A DNA stretch of 56,787 nucleotides, from assembly GCA_021287165.1 (NCBI GenBank), contig JAJTAY010000015.1, positions 1 to 56,787 of the forward strand, written 5' to 3'. Positions 44,133 through 53,425 of the stretch are shown here, in pieces. Within the stretch, counting starts at the first letter, position 1; each line of letters starts with the position of its first letter. The translations under genes and the position numbers were made by a program. Below the pieces are notes generated by a model. The model was given only the letters and a program-made list of their open reading frames with translations, was not told the origin of the DNA and did no database searches. The stretch comes from Bacteroidia bacterium. GTDB lineage: Bacteria > Bacteroidota > Bacteroidia > Bacteroidales > F082.

Positions 44133-44852
44133 ATGACCCTGGCTTCTTTCAACTTATTGATAAAAAGAGGTTTTTTGATCCTCATTATTGTTGTGTTAAT
44201 TTTTTCCTGTAAAAAAGAGAGCACTCCGATGGGAGATGTTTTATTGCCTGAAGCGCTCAAGGCAACCTTTTACTACGCTCCCGGCACGTATTGGATTGTG
44301 GAGGAAAAAGCGACAGGCTTATTTTTCCGCGATTCGCTTTATGTAAAAAGCAGCCGCATCGATACGGTAGATGTTCTTCATCCCGGCAGCAGACAGCCTT
44401 ATGCCCGCAAAGAAGTGTTGAAAACACGTCTGGTCTGGCCGTTTTATGGTATGGAAGCGGAAATAGCCAGCGAGAGTACTCCTTTGTGCAGCGGAAGAAG
44501 CCTTTCGGGCGAGCCCTGTCACTTTTTGACAATGGAATTTTTTCTTAACGGAAAGTCGAGGGGGAAGACCAGAATGTATTATTACCCGGCCGAAGCTGAC
44601 GCCGGTTGGCCCGTGGTGCTGTCGGGACTCATTGAGCCACAAGTACGTATTGAGACCGTTATTTCCACCTACGATCAGACAGGAAATACATTCAGCGATG
44701 TCAGGCGGGTGATTATCGACAGCGACCGTTCATTTCAGGGTAGCCCATCGGTGCGGTATATCAGTCCTGACGCGGGCATTATCCGGTGGCAATATCCCTC
44801 GTTCGGGACCGACTGGCAGGTAATACGTTATCGTGTTTTGCCAGGTGAGTGA
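44133..44852 (+). CDS. Lipoprotein of unknown function
   Basis: The product is 239 aa with a hydrophobic N-terminus and lipobox (LIFSC at residues 22-26), so it should be a lipid-anchored envelope protein. The rest is beta-rich (GTYWIVEEKATGLFFRDSLYV, TRMYYYPAEADAGWP) with no motif I recognise. It ends just where the Wza-like gene (opposite strand) ends. The upstream gap 43901-44132 is A+T-rich; I see no clear promoter in it. Confidence 0.75.
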   Translation: MTLASFNLLIKRGFLILIIVVLIFSCKKESTPMGDVLLPEALKATFYYAPGTYWIVEEKATGLFFRDSLYVKSSRIDTVDVLHPGSRQPYARKEVLKTRLVWPFYGMEAEIASESTPLCSGRSLSGEPCHFLTMEFFLNGKSRGKTRMYYYPAEADAGWPVVLSGLIEPQVRIETVISTYDQTGNTFSDVRRVIIDSDRSFQGSPSVRYISPDAGIIRWQYPSFGTDWQVIRYRVLPGE

Positions 44853-47378
44853 TTACTTGCTTGCAGTGATTATGATAAAGAGCAAGCTGCTCACCGAGGT
44901 AATGATGGATGCAATGGCGGCGGAGGCAGCGGGATCGACACGGCGGTCGTTTTGGGGACGGGCCGGAACCACGATGATGCTTCCCGGGGTAATTTCGGGG
45001 TGTTTTTTGATGCCCAGAAAGCTTTTCGTCATGGCTGCCTTTCCATTGGGCTGAAGCACGAAAATATCTTTTTTCGATCCGTTGTGGAGTACTCCTCCGG
45101 CCTCAGAAATGTAGCCTGCTGCCCGATTGCCCGAATAGTTGACGGTGATCTGATTGTTGACCATACCCCTTACGCTCACGCTGTTGTCGCGCTCGAGCAC
45201 CACGATTTCGTCCTCGTGTTGCAGTTGAAGGTCGTTGCGGCTGCCCGGCTGACGAATGATCTGGCTGACGTTGCTGAGGGCGATGCTGATAATTTCTTCC
45301 TGTGGTTTACTTTCCGTAGCTGGCTGTTTGCCTTCTTTTTCGGGAGAGTTTTCGTTACGGTTTTGCCATTCCGGGACGCCGAGCTCAAAATTCTTTACCG
45401 CCGTATTACTGTTTACAGCCTCAGCGATTGCCCTTTGTCCGGCCAGCGAATCCACCTCGAGCATGCTTTGCGGGTTGAGGGTCAGCTTTGCAAAGTCGCG
45501 CTTCAGCAGGGGGTTGATGCTTTTGCGGAGAATGAATACAGCGTTCTCGTCGGCAAAAGCCGTCAGCCCCCCTGCCCTTTTGAGAACGCTGCTGAGTTTC
45601 TCGTCGCGTTCGAGCAATACAAAAGGACCGGGCTTTTTCACTTCGCCACGCAGGTAAACGATTTTTTGATCCCTGAGTTCGGGATCGGGACGGACGATGA
45701 CCACATCCTGATGGTTCAGCCCGACTTCATCGGCGCGGATGCGCAGCATGGCGTCGGTTTCGGCTTTAATGAGGGCTGCAAGCGCTGGCCTGGCATCTTT
45801 TTCAGCCCTTCTTACCACCTCGATATTGCTGGTAATGGCCGATTTTTTCATTCCGCCCGCCAATAATACCGCATCGAGGGCCGTCATGCCCGGGCCTAGC
45901 ACAAAACGTCCGGGTTTGTTCACCTCGCCGACAACATCGACAAAGCCGTGCGGAAAAAGCGTTTTTCTGTCGGAAAGCACCACCGAGTCGCCATCCATCA
46001 GGATAATATCCGCTTTGTTTTCAAGGATCTCGGAAGGAATAAAGCGCAGGTAGGCGTTGGCGTTGTCTTTGCCGGAGCGGTAGATAAGTCCCCGGGTTTC
46101 GAGCAGGCTTTCTTCGGGGCCTCCGCCCATAACGATCAGTTCGGATAAACGCAGACCGTCGTACCAGCCGTAGGCTCCCGGGCGTTTTACCGCGCCTGTG
46201 ATAAACACCCTGTTGTATCTTTCGGCTGTTACAGACCCCACAAAATACAGGTCGCCGTTGGAAGGCTTAAAGCGGCTAAAATCATCCTGAAGCACTGTAC
46301 GGGTATAAAGGGCGTTGTTGCCGATCTGCTCAACAGTGATGTGCGCGCGGTAGGCTTCCGGGGCAAAACCGCCGGCAAAGCGCAGGAGGTCGCCAAGGGT
46401 TTCGTCGGGCCTGAGCATGAAGATGCCCGGGCGTTTGACGGCCCCAGAGAGGCGGACGATGGTGTGGTAGGCCGGTATATTGATGAGGTCGTTTTCTTCG
46501 AGTACGATATCGGAGCTTTGGTCGCCGCGGACCAGAAAGTCGTACAGGTCGATCTTTCTGACAACATGACCTTTTCTGATCACTTCAATATCGCGGTAAG
46601 AGCCTGACTGACCCGGTCCGCCGGCCAGGTGAATGAGGTGAAAAGCCGTTGCCACGGACGAAACGTTGTAATTGCCCGGTTGTCGGGCGCCGATGATGGT
46701 TACGGGGATGGTGCGGTAGGCTGCAACGGAAAGCGTAAGCCGTGAGCCTCCGGTGCCCAGCGATTCAAAGCCCCTGCGCGCAAGGGCGTTTCGTATTTTG
46801 GTTTCAGCCTGTTCGATGGTGAGGCCGCCCACCATCAGATTGCCTGCATAGGGCAGGCGCAGATTACCGGAGGGCTCAACCCTGATATCGGTGAGTATTT
46901 CCTGGTTGCCGGTGATGCTGAGGTTGAGCAGGTCGCCAGGGCCGAGCACATAGTTAACGGGGGTGGCAAACTGCTGAGGCGGGGCAAAATTGATCTGGCT
47001 GTTGGCAAACATGGAAGCCCCAAACAGGAGCGAGTCGGCTTTGAAGGGCGTAACAGGCTGTGATGGCTCCTGCTGCATTGTACCCCTTTCGCCGGCTGCG
47101 GACTGATTCTGAAATGTGGTTCGGGCCGGGACTTCGCCGATGCGGCGGATCAGCTCATTGGCGTTGGTCTGGCTCATGCCCTTACCCAGCAGATAGATAC
47201 GCAGGTCGTTTTCGGACATGCCCGAGGTGCGCACCTGATTACGGATGAGTTGAATCTGACCCTCATCGAGGCGCGACGGACTCAGCCCCTGCAACCCCCT
47301 CGTGCCGAAGATATCCTGACTATTCAGCGCAGGCAGGCTAAGGACAAAAAACAGTAAACAATACAGGCTCTTTCTCAT
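44853..47378 (-). CDS. SLBB-domain polysaccharide export protein (Wza-like)
   Basis: The product is 841 aa: signal peptide (LLFFVLSLPALNSQ), a poly-export domain (about residues 130-215: YVLGPGDLLNLSITGNQEILTDI, RLPYAGNLMVGGLTIEQAE), several SLBB repeats (VTIIGARQPGNYNV, VRLSGAVKRPGIFML, VFITGAVKRPGAYG, VDVVGEVNKPGRFVL, VYLRGEVKKPGPFVL), and a C-terminal membrane segment (IASIITSVSSLLFIIITA). It should form the channel through which the polysaccharide crosses the envelope. It overlaps the sugar-transferase gene by 4 bases. Confidence 0.93.
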   Translation of the reverse strand: MRKSLYCLLFFVLSLPALNSQDIFGTRGLQGLSPSRLDEGQIQLIRNQVRTSGMSENDLRIYLLGKGMSQTNANELIRRIGEVPARTTFQNQSAAGERGTMQQEPSQPVTPFKADSLLFGASMFANSQINFAPPQQFATPVNYVLGPGDLLNLSITGNQEILTDIRVEPSGNLRLPYAGNLMVGGLTIEQAETKIRNALARRGFESLGTGGSRLTLSVAAYRTIPVTIIGARQPGNYNVSSVATAFHLIHLAGGPGQSGSYRDIEVIRKGHVVRKIDLYDFLVRGDQSSDIVLEENDLINIPAYHTIVRLSGAVKRPGIFMLRPDETLGDLLRFAGGFAPEAYRAHITVEQIGNNALYTRTVLQDDFSRFKPSNGDLYFVGSVTAERYNRVFITGAVKRPGAYGWYDGLRLSELIVMGGGPEESLLETRGLIYRSGKDNANAYLRFIPSEILENKADIILMDGDSVVLSDRKTLFPHGFVDVVGEVNKPGRFVLGPGMTALDAVLLAGGMKKSAITSNIEVVRRAEKDARPALAALIKAETDAMLRIRADEVGLNHQDVVIVRPDPELRDQKIVYLRGEVKKPGPFVLLERDEKLSSVLKRAGGLTAFADENAVFILRKSINPLLKRDFAKLTLNPQSMLEVDSLAGQRAIAEAVNSNTAVKNFELGVPEWQNRNENSPEKEGKQPATESKPQEEIISIALSNVSQIIRQPGSRNDLQLQHEDEIVVLERDNSVSVRGMVNNQITVNYSGNRAAGYISEAGGVLHNGSKKDIFVLQPNGKAAMTKSFLGIKKHPEITPGSIIVVPARPQNDRRVDPAASAAIASIITSVSSLLFIIITASK

Positions 47379-48145
47379 TTGTTGACGATAACAAGTGCCG
47401 TTTGCAGCAAAATTTTCAGATCCTGTAGCAGGCTTGCCTTACGAATGTATTCCAGATCGTGCTGCATTTTTTCCAGATTGTCGTTGGGTGTTGCATTGGG
47501 GTTGCGCACCTGGGCCAGACCGGTGATACCCGGCAAAGCCTTGTGCCTAAGGTGGAAATCAGGGTTTTTCTGAGAAAAAAGTCCCACATAATATGGCACT
47601 TCGGGACGCGGTCCGACCCAGCTCATTTCGCCGCGTAAGATGTTGTATATCTGGGGCAGCTCATCGAGGCGGAACATCCGTAAAAGGCGACCCACAGGCG
47701 TGATATCGGCATGGGAATGCGATGTGCCGTTTTTGGTATCGGAGGTGCGGCGGATGGAGCGAAACTTGTACATGCGAAACGTTTTGCCGTTGAGGCCTAC
47801 GCGTTGCTGGGTGAATATGGCCGGAGCGCCCATGGTTAGCATGACCAGCGTCCAGCAGATCACGGCGGCCGGAATGGCGAAAGGCAGCATGGCCAGGCTG
47901 AGGAGAATGTCGAAGGTGCGTTTGGTAAATCCCAGGAGATAGGGATTACTGATCTGAACGGTTTCGCTCCGTGCAATGTGGTGTGGTGCACCATTGCCTG
48001 ACAAAGCGCCATTGGTGGCGATTCTTTCGGTTGGGTGTACAGCATTCAGAGCCTGTACATCAGGCTCAGTTCGCCGTTCACCGACCAGGGGTTGATTCCC
48101 GGAAACCGGAAAGGATCGGGTTGTCCGTTCGGATCGTAATTCCAT
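47375..48145 (-). CDS. Initiating phosphoglycosyl transferase (PglC/WcaJ-like)
   Basis: The ATG frame is 256 aa but its first 100 bases overlap the Wzi-like gene; a TTG at 48004 would give a 209-aa protein of usual PglC size. Signatures: the reentrant helix RTFDILLSLAMLPFAIPA, KFRSIRRTSD, FRLDELPQIYNIL, SWVGPRPEVP and GITGLAQV. It loads the first sugar phosphate on undecaprenyl phosphate to start each repeat unit at the inner membrane. It lies directly between the export protein and the Wzi-like gene. Confidence 0.92.
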   Translation of the reverse strand: MELRSERTTRSFPVSGNQPLVGERRTEPDVQALNAVHPTERIATNGALSGNGAPHHIARSETVQISNPYLLGFTKRTFDILLSLAMLPFAIPAAVICWTLVMLTMGAPAIFTQQRVGLNGKTFRMYKFRSIRRTSDTKNGTSHSHADITPVGRLLRMFRLDELPQIYNILRGEMSWVGPRPEVPYYVGLFSQKNPDFHLRHKALPGITGLAQVRNPNATPNDNLEKMQHDLEYIRKASLLQDLKILLQTALVIVNK

Positions 48146-49851
48146 TGGAAGTTATACGTCTTTAGAATGTGTAGTTGTATTCCGGCCATCAGTTTTCCAA
48201 ATGCGTTTTGGTGGCTGAGGAGGAAACCCCAGTCGACAAAATGCTTGCTGACGTCCACAAAAAACGGATTGCTCCCCGAGCCAAGCCTCAGGTAGGGCAG
48301 CGCCGTGTAGAAAAGATCTTCGTTGTAGGCCACACGTTCGAAATGCAGGCCAAAGGTACGGTATCCTTTGCCATGGCGTAGCCCGAAAGTCAACATATTG
48401 CTTCCCGGACCAATGCCTGCACCAAGCACCTGACCGTAATGCGTCCAGCCAAATTTTGTTGAATGGGTGTAAAAACTATACCCACCAAGTGAAGCCCTGG
48501 CGAAATTGCCAAATGGTGCCTGGATTTTGGTGTATTCGGCTGATACCTCAACCCAATGCGAGGAAGTCGTCAAAGGATAGAGCTTCCTGAACCCAACATT
48601 GTAAGCCGTTGAATAAGTAGTTCTCGTAAGTAGATCCTGAATATCATACCAAAAATCCTCTCTTCCGACTTCAAACCAAATGTCAGCATTTGATTTCAGA
48701 AAGAGGTATCTGAAAAAAACAGAGATAATTTGATTACGGTTGAAAGGATTCGTTACCCCGGGCTGCCCTAAAAGTTCCTTTTTGATGTCTCTGTAATAAA
48801 GAATTTTAAAGTAATCCCATAGATTTGACGGATCGCCTTTAGCCTGCACGGCCCGTGAGGCGCCGAGGAAAAGGCCGGGCAGCCATTTGGGTTGCCAGGT
48901 AATGGCCATCGTATTGGTATAGGCATAAGCGCTGGTGCCATTAACAGTATCGGGTGTAACGTCGCCGGCGATGGGCGGCCATGTTCCCGCTTCGTAGCGC
49001 AGTGGCCATTTGAAACCGCTGCGGTGCAAACGTCCTGCCGCCATATGGCCTTCAAATGTGCCGACGGGTGTTTTCAGCGGGCGGTTGGTCATGAGGCTGA
49101 AATGATGGAAACCCGGGGCGTTGTTGGTGAGGATGATGCTGTTTTTCAGGCCGGGGCCATACCAGATATTTTCGGTGGAATAGCCGGCCGATACCGGACC
49201 AAGCTGCAGCCTCACAAACGACTGTCCGGGAAATATCCTTTGGTATGCCTCCTGTCCCATGCGCTCGGGCATATCGATATCGCGGGGACGTGCCGGAGGA
49301 TTCTGAAAGGCTTTGTTTTGGGCATACACAAACTCGGGCATGAGCTGCATTTCGAGCATTCCGGCTTTCATAAAAAATCCTGTCGAAACATACTGCTGCA
49401 GGCCTTTGGCGGGCACCATCGGGCCGTCGGACCAGCCGTAAGGGTGGTGCATATTGTAGCGGGTATGCAAAACAACAGGCAGGAGCTCGAGCCTGAAGTT
49501 GGCCTCTTCAATGCGGTTTACCTGTTCGGATGTCCAGCCTGTACCTTTGACGTAAGCAATCTTCCGCCGGAGCAGAGGCTGTGCGGAAGAAAAAGTGCTG
49601 TCGCCGGAAAAAAGCGTGTCGGCTGCATTCAGGAAATCTACCGGTTTTTTAAGTCTTGAAGGTTGCAGCGGCCTGATGGTGAAGGAAACATTCGCATCGT
49701 AAAGACCCCTGAGTTGGGCTATCCGCATCCCCTCATCGAAAACAGGCATGCCAACCGGAATGGTCTGCGCACTAAGCCCTGACGCTGATAAAACAAACAG
49801 CGTGAGCACAAAAGCACCCCTGGCCATAAGGATTTTACAACGGCTGGTCAT
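48046..49851 (-). CDS. Wzi-like outer-membrane barrel (capsule assembly)
   Basis: The product is 601 aa; a Met at residue 9 (49827) is an equally good start for the signal peptide ARGAFVLTLFVLSASGLSAQ. The body shows the family's GPVSAGYSTENIWYGPGLKNSIIL and FEGHMAAGRLHRSG blocks and alternating barrel strands up to SLMYRL. Related to the protein at 42188-43891. Likely role: surface attachment or assembly of the polysaccharide made here. Its end overlaps the long form of the transferase. Confidence 0.8.
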   Translation of the reverse strand: MTSRCKILMARGAFVLTLFVLSASGLSAQTIPVGMPVFDEGMRIAQLRGLYDANVSFTIRPLQPSRLKKPVDFLNAADTLFSGDSTFSSAQPLLRRKIAYVKGTGWTSEQVNRIEEANFRLELLPVVLHTRYNMHHPYGWSDGPMVPAKGLQQYVSTGFFMKAGMLEMQLMPEFVYAQNKAFQNPPARPRDIDMPERMGQEAYQRIFPGQSFVRLQLGPVSAGYSTENIWYGPGLKNSIILTNNAPGFHHFSLMTNRPLKTPVGTFEGHMAAGRLHRSGFKWPLRYEAGTWPPIAGDVTPDTVNGTSAYAYTNTMAITWQPKWLPGLFLGASRAVQAKGDPSNLWDYFKILYYRDIKKELLGQPGVTNPFNRNQIISVFFRYLFLKSNADIWFEVGREDFWYDIQDLLTRTTYSTAYNVGFRKLYPLTTSSHWVEVSAEYTKIQAPFGNFARASLGGYSFYTHSTKFGWTHYGQVLGAGIGPGSNMLTFGLRHGKGYRTFGLHFERVAYNEDLFYTALPYLRLGSGSNPFFVDVSKHFVDWGFLLSHQNAFGKLMAGIQLHILKTYNFQWNYDPNGQPDPFRFPGINPWSVNGELSLMYRL

Positions 49852-49970
49852 CCGAAACGGATTGATTCGGCGACAAATCTAAGTAAATTCGGTTGAGATG
49901 CGGGTGCCAAGCTGAATTTAATGGAATGACGTGAGTTGGATAATTGTGTGTTGTTGTAAGCGGAATTCGA

Positions 49971-50080
49971 AATTCCGCGCAACGGCAAAACGTAATTCCG
50001 CGCAACGGCAAAACATAATTCCGCGCAACGGCAAAGCATAATTCCGCGCAACGGCAAAGTGAAATTCCGCGCAACGACGA
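49971..50080. repeat. Tandem array of a 23-bp unit
   Basis: Four full units (AATTCCGCGCAACGGCAAAAC plus 2 variable bases) start at 49971, 49994, 50017 and 50040, and a fifth partial one at 50063. The first 19 bases are constant and the last 3-4 vary. It sits in the 251-base gap upstream of the Wzi-like gene. A unit of 23 shifts frame each time, so it is not coding. Copy number might vary between strains. Confidence 0.9.
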
Positions 50081-50102
50081 TCTGGATACTGCTTAACGAA
50101 AA

Positions 50103-50924
50103 TCAGAAGGGCAGTCTTTTGCGGGTGGCTACGGTCATGTAGATGAACATATACCAAATGGTTTTATGCCATGGCAGAATGTTTTCTTTGCGCAATATGG
50201 CCAGGTGCGAACGCGCAGCCAGCAAGGGATTAGAGGAGCGGGAGCCTTTGCGGAGCAGGATAACGGTGGTCGGTTTTTCGAGATAGGCCGATTTCACTTT
50301 GCCCGATTTGAACACATCCAGCCAGAAAGCGTAGTCTTCGTGCACAAGGTGCTCGGGAACCGACCGAAAATACAGTTTGCCAAGGCTTTCCGTCAGGTAC
50401 ATGGACGAGCTCATGGGGATGGCATTGGTTTTGAGCATGTCGTGATAGGTAGCATCGGGCAGCAGCTTTACCAGTTGTCGAGCCTGAGGATTCCGTTCGC
50501 GGGAGTAATAAACGGCCGAATACAGCAGGTTTACCCCTTTGCGTTGGCCGGCCAGCTGCAGTTGCCATTCGAGTTTTTGCGGCAGCCAGGTGTCGTCGGA
50601 ATCGCAGAAGGCAATCCATTTTCCCCTGGCCAGGCGCGTGCCTATGTTGCGCATGCGGGCCACACCCCTGTTGCGGGCCGAAACAACCAGCTTCAGACGG
50701 CTGTCGGCTGAAGCAAAGCGGCGTGCAATGCCCACCGTATCGTCCGACGAGCCGTCGTCGAGCACAATGAGCTCAAGCGAAGCAAAACTCTGTTCAAGCA
50801 CGGCAGCGATGCTTCCGGCAATAGTTGCCGCCGTGTTGAAGCAGGGCATAATCACTGAAACCGTTGGCTGCGTGTTGGTCAAAACGATCGGTAATTGCAG
50901 CGCAAAATTAGCATATTTGGCCAA
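50103..50924 (-). CDS. Glycosyltransferase, family 2
   Basis: The product is 273 aa. GT-A fold: VSVIMPCFNTAATIAGSI at the nucleotide-binding start, LIVLDDGSSDDTVGIARRF, the ARNRGVARMRNIG helix and the metal motif FCDSDDTW (D-S-D). An H-E-D-Y segment (VHEDYAFW) follows where the general base is expected. It adds one sugar to the lipid-linked repeat unit in the cytosol. Sugar and linkage unknown. Confidence 0.92.
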   Translation of the reverse strand: MAKYANFALQLPIVLTNTQPTVSVIMPCFNTAATIAGSIAAVLEQSFASLELIVLDDGSSDDTVGIARRFASADSRLKLVVSARNRGVARMRNIGTRLARGKWIAFCDSDDTWLPQKLEWQLQLAGQRKGVNLLYSAVYYSRERNPQARQLVKLLPDATYHDMLKTNAIPMSSSMYLTESLGKLYFRSVPEHLVHEDYAFWLDVFKSGKVKSAYLEKPTTVILLRKGSRSSNPLLAARSHLAILRKENILPWHKTIWYMFIYMTVATRKRLPF

Positions 50925-50974
50925 AAGCCCTAAACGTCTGAATTAGCCGGGTTGAAAGTTTTCCGACAATGGCT

Positions 50975-52249
50975 TTAGTCCTGACCGTCAGATATTTCTG
51001 CTGATACTTGCACCGTTGTTGATACCATTTCTTCTTCCGCTTCAGGCGGGGATAAGGTGCGCAGGCTGAGGGCCAGGATGGCAAAGGGTATGGGGTCGCC
51101 TATGCTGCCCAGGGCAAAGGTGTTGAACATAAAAAACAGCCAGATGGGGCGCGCATGCCTTGTGAGCAAGAAATCGCGCCTCCACAGGTAGGGTAGAAAG
51201 GTAAGCAGAAAGAGTGCCAAACCAACTACTCCCGCTTCGAGCATCAGTCCGGCTGCAAAGGCGGTGGGTCGCACGCCTTCGAACTGTCCGCCATGTTCGG
51301 AAGCAAAATGGGCAATGGTTTCGGCCGGAAGACCCAGGGCCTCCATGGCGCTGATGCTGGCATTGCTCCAGGCTCCTATTCCTGAACCAAAAGGATGCAC
51401 AATGCCATAGAGGTAGGCGCCCCAGACGCTGATAAAACGGAATCCGGAGTTTTCGACCAGCCAGGGGATAAATTCGGTGTATTCCTGTTCGAAGATAAGG
51501 TTGTAGGCAATGGTTATGGCCCTTGGGGCGTCGTCGCGCGGACCTAAAGTGCGTATCAGGATGGCCAGTGAAACGCTTGTAACGATTCCGGCCACGATAA
51601 GCTGCCGGCGGTTGAAGAGCGAAAGCACGTAGATCACGAACATGACTAACCCCACAAAGGAGCGCAGGATAAAGATATCATAGAGCGCCAGGGCGACGAT
51701 GAGGGCAACGACCGGAAGTTTTTTGGTGTCGGCATTGTGCACCAGCATGAGGTAGGCAAAAAAGTAGTGAACCGCCACGGCCGCATAAGCCGGTTCGGCG
51801 TAGAGCCCGGCCACCCCTCTGCCTCCACCATAGATTTCGGCCGTAAAACGTTCGACAAAAAAGCGCATCACCGGCACCAGCGCCCGGGGAAAAGAGCCCG
51901 AATACTGCAGCAGGCTGACGCCCACATGCACCAGTAAAACGATAAGTACTGCCTTGTTTAGGAAGCGGTATTCCTTGTCGCTGCAGGCGATGAGCGCAAA
52001 AAAGATGACCGTGGCATTAACGTAGGCAAACAAGGCTCTTGCGGGCACCAAAGGCGAGCCCAATGAGGGAAACATGATGAGGGCCGAAAGGCTGAGGTAG
52101 GCCACAAAGGCCAGATATGGCCAGCTCAGCTGCAGGCTGCGCCGCAAAGCAAAAAGAAAAGCCCAGGGAAAGATCTCTGAACGGAAGAGTGGCCCGGCCG
52201 GAGTAAGGTTGGGCAGGAAGAGCAAGAATCCGAGCAGCTTGCGAAGCAT
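50975..52249 (-). CDS. O-antigen/capsule polymerase-like membrane protein (Wzy type)
   Basis: The product is 424 aa with about ten membrane helices and a large extracytoplasmic loop in the C-terminal half, the O-antigen ligase/polymerase layout. Conserved-looking residues include GGGRGVAGLYAEPAYAAVAV and the EHGGQFEGVRPTAFAAGLMLEAG stretch. Wzy proteins diverge so far that assignment depends on topology and its place between Wzz-like and GT2 genes. It should join repeat units at the periplasmic face. Confidence 0.78.
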   Translation of the reverse strand: MLRKLLGFLLFLPNLTPAGPLFRSEIFPWAFLFALRRSLQLSWPYLAFVAYLSLSALIMFPSLGSPLVPARALFAYVNATVIFFALIACSDKEYRFLNKAVLIVLLVHVGVSLLQYSGSFPRALVPVMRFFVERFTAEIYGGGRGVAGLYAEPAYAAVAVHYFFAYLMLVHNADTKKLPVVALIVALALYDIFILRSFVGLVMFVIYVLSLFNRRQLIVAGIVTSVSLAILIRTLGPRDDAPRAITIAYNLIFEQEYTEFIPWLVENSGFRFISVWGAYLYGIVHPFGSGIGAWSNASISAMEALGLPAETIAHFASEHGGQFEGVRPTAFAAGLMLEAGVVGLALFLLTFLPYLWRRDFLLTRHARPIWLFFMFNTFALGSIGDPIPFAILALSLRTLSPPEAEEEMVSTTVQVSAEISDGQD

Positions 52250-52253
52250 CGGC

Positions 52254-53300
52254 CTAAGCTTCAGTTTGCCTGTAACGCACCCAGGCTAAAAAAGCCGCAA
52301 GTGCAAAAAAGAGCAAGCCGAGGGCCAGTGAGGTCTGCCAGGGCTTCAGGCCCGCGCGCTCGAGCGGAAACATGGGCTGCTCGATCACTTGAATGAGCGG
52401 GGTTTGCTTGCGCAGGGCGATTTCGGCCAGTTTGAGGTTTTTCATCAGCTCGGCATACAATGCCACCGAAACCTGAAGGTTGATCACCGAACGATTTTGT
52501 GCAATGCGCATGGATTCCCATACGGGATTGACATTCAGGTCGTAGGCCGAGGCGCTGGCCACCAGATTGCCCATGAGCAGCTTTTGCACCGAGTCGGCCT
52601 CGTTGCGCAGCACATCAACATTATTGCGGGCTTTGGCGGTCACCGATTCCACGTAGAAGTTTTTTACGGTATTGATCAGTATCTGGCTGAACGCCGCCGC
52701 CAGAGGGCCGTCGGCATGGGTACAGCGCACATGGATGAAGCCCATCTTTTTGTCGGGTTTCTCCACCGAGAGCACTTTTTCGCGCACATATTTCTGGGTG
52801 AGGTAGAGGGCGCTGTCGGCCAGCGGATCTTTGCCCCGCTGATTTGGCACAAAGTTCACCCCGCGAAACACTTCCTTTTTGCTATGCGGTGTCGAAGCAA
52901 AGAACAGGGCTGCAGGGGTTGTGGAATTACCATGGTGCATCATTGGCGTAAGCAAGGCCCTTTCGAGCATGCTGCGGGTGAGAAAAAGCTGCACCAGGCT
53001 TTCGCCCCTGAAAACACCGCCCGGATTGGTGAGGCCCATATCGAAGCCTATCTGGGCCGCCAGACGTTCAATTCCGGGGGTTTGCTCTTCCTCGGCCGCA
53101 ATGATATACAAGGCGCGGTATTTGGGCTTGATTAGAAAATGCCCCGCCAGATAGCCCAGAAGCAATCCCGCTGCTGTAAACAGCCCGATTTTCCACCAAT
53201 AACGTCTGACGAATCCTGCCGGAATCATCAGCATCCCGGCAAGCTGTTCGAGTCTGATGGTTTGCGTAAGCGGGCTTTTGTTTGGTTGTTTATCGCCCAT
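52254..53300 (-). CDS. Chain-length determinant (Wzz-like) without kinase domain
   Basis: The product is 348 aa. Two membrane segments, residues about 33-52 (WWKIGLFTAAGLLLGYLAGH) and about 318-338 (WQTSLALGLLFFALAAFLAW), enclose a periplasmic, partly coiled domain, the polysaccharide co-polymerase pattern. There is no Walker A/B motif and no Tyr-rich tail, so this is not a Wzc kinase. It should set chain length with the polymerase encoded 4 bases downstream. Confidence 0.85.
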   Translation of the reverse strand: MGDKQPNKSPLTQTIRLEQLAGMLMIPAGFVRRYWWKIGLFTAAGLLLGYLAGHFLIKPKYRALYIIAAEEEQTPGIERLAAQIGFDMGLTNPGGVFRGESLVQLFLTRSMLERALLTPMMHHGNSTTPAALFFASTPHSKKEVFRGVNFVPNQRGKDPLADSALYLTQKYVREKVLSVEKPDKKMGFIHVRCTHADGPLAAAFSQILINTVKNFYVESVTAKARNNVDVLRNEADSVQKLLMGNLVASASAYDLNVNPVWESMRIAQNRSVINLQVSVALYAELMKNLKLAEIALRKQTPLIQVIEQPMFPLERAGLKPWQTSLALGLLFFALAAFLAWVRYRQTEA

Positions 53301-53319
53301 AAACGAGTTTTTTCAGCAA

Positions 53320-53327
53320 CAAATGTA
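53320..53327 (-). promoter_or_regulatory. Candidate -7 element upstream of the wzz-like gene
   Basis: TACATTTG on the minus strand, 19 bases before the ATG at 53300; no TTG partner at the normal distance. It would give the lower half of the cluster its own promoter. Confidence 0.35.
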
Positions 53328-53425
53328 ATGAATAAGGTTTTGGTTGGCTAAAGCCCGGTGGATATTGCAAACCAGCTCATTCAGCGCGGTTTGGCTTTTG
53401 CTCATCAACCCCGTCCGATGCACTT

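Noticed and set aside
49971..50080. CRISPR-like array
   Set aside because: Units are contiguous 23-bp repeats without unique spacers, and no cas genes are near.
49835..50157. Minus-strand ORFs rich in RNYALPLRG-like repeats
   Set aside because: They are translations of the 23-bp tandem repeat, which shifts frame at every unit.
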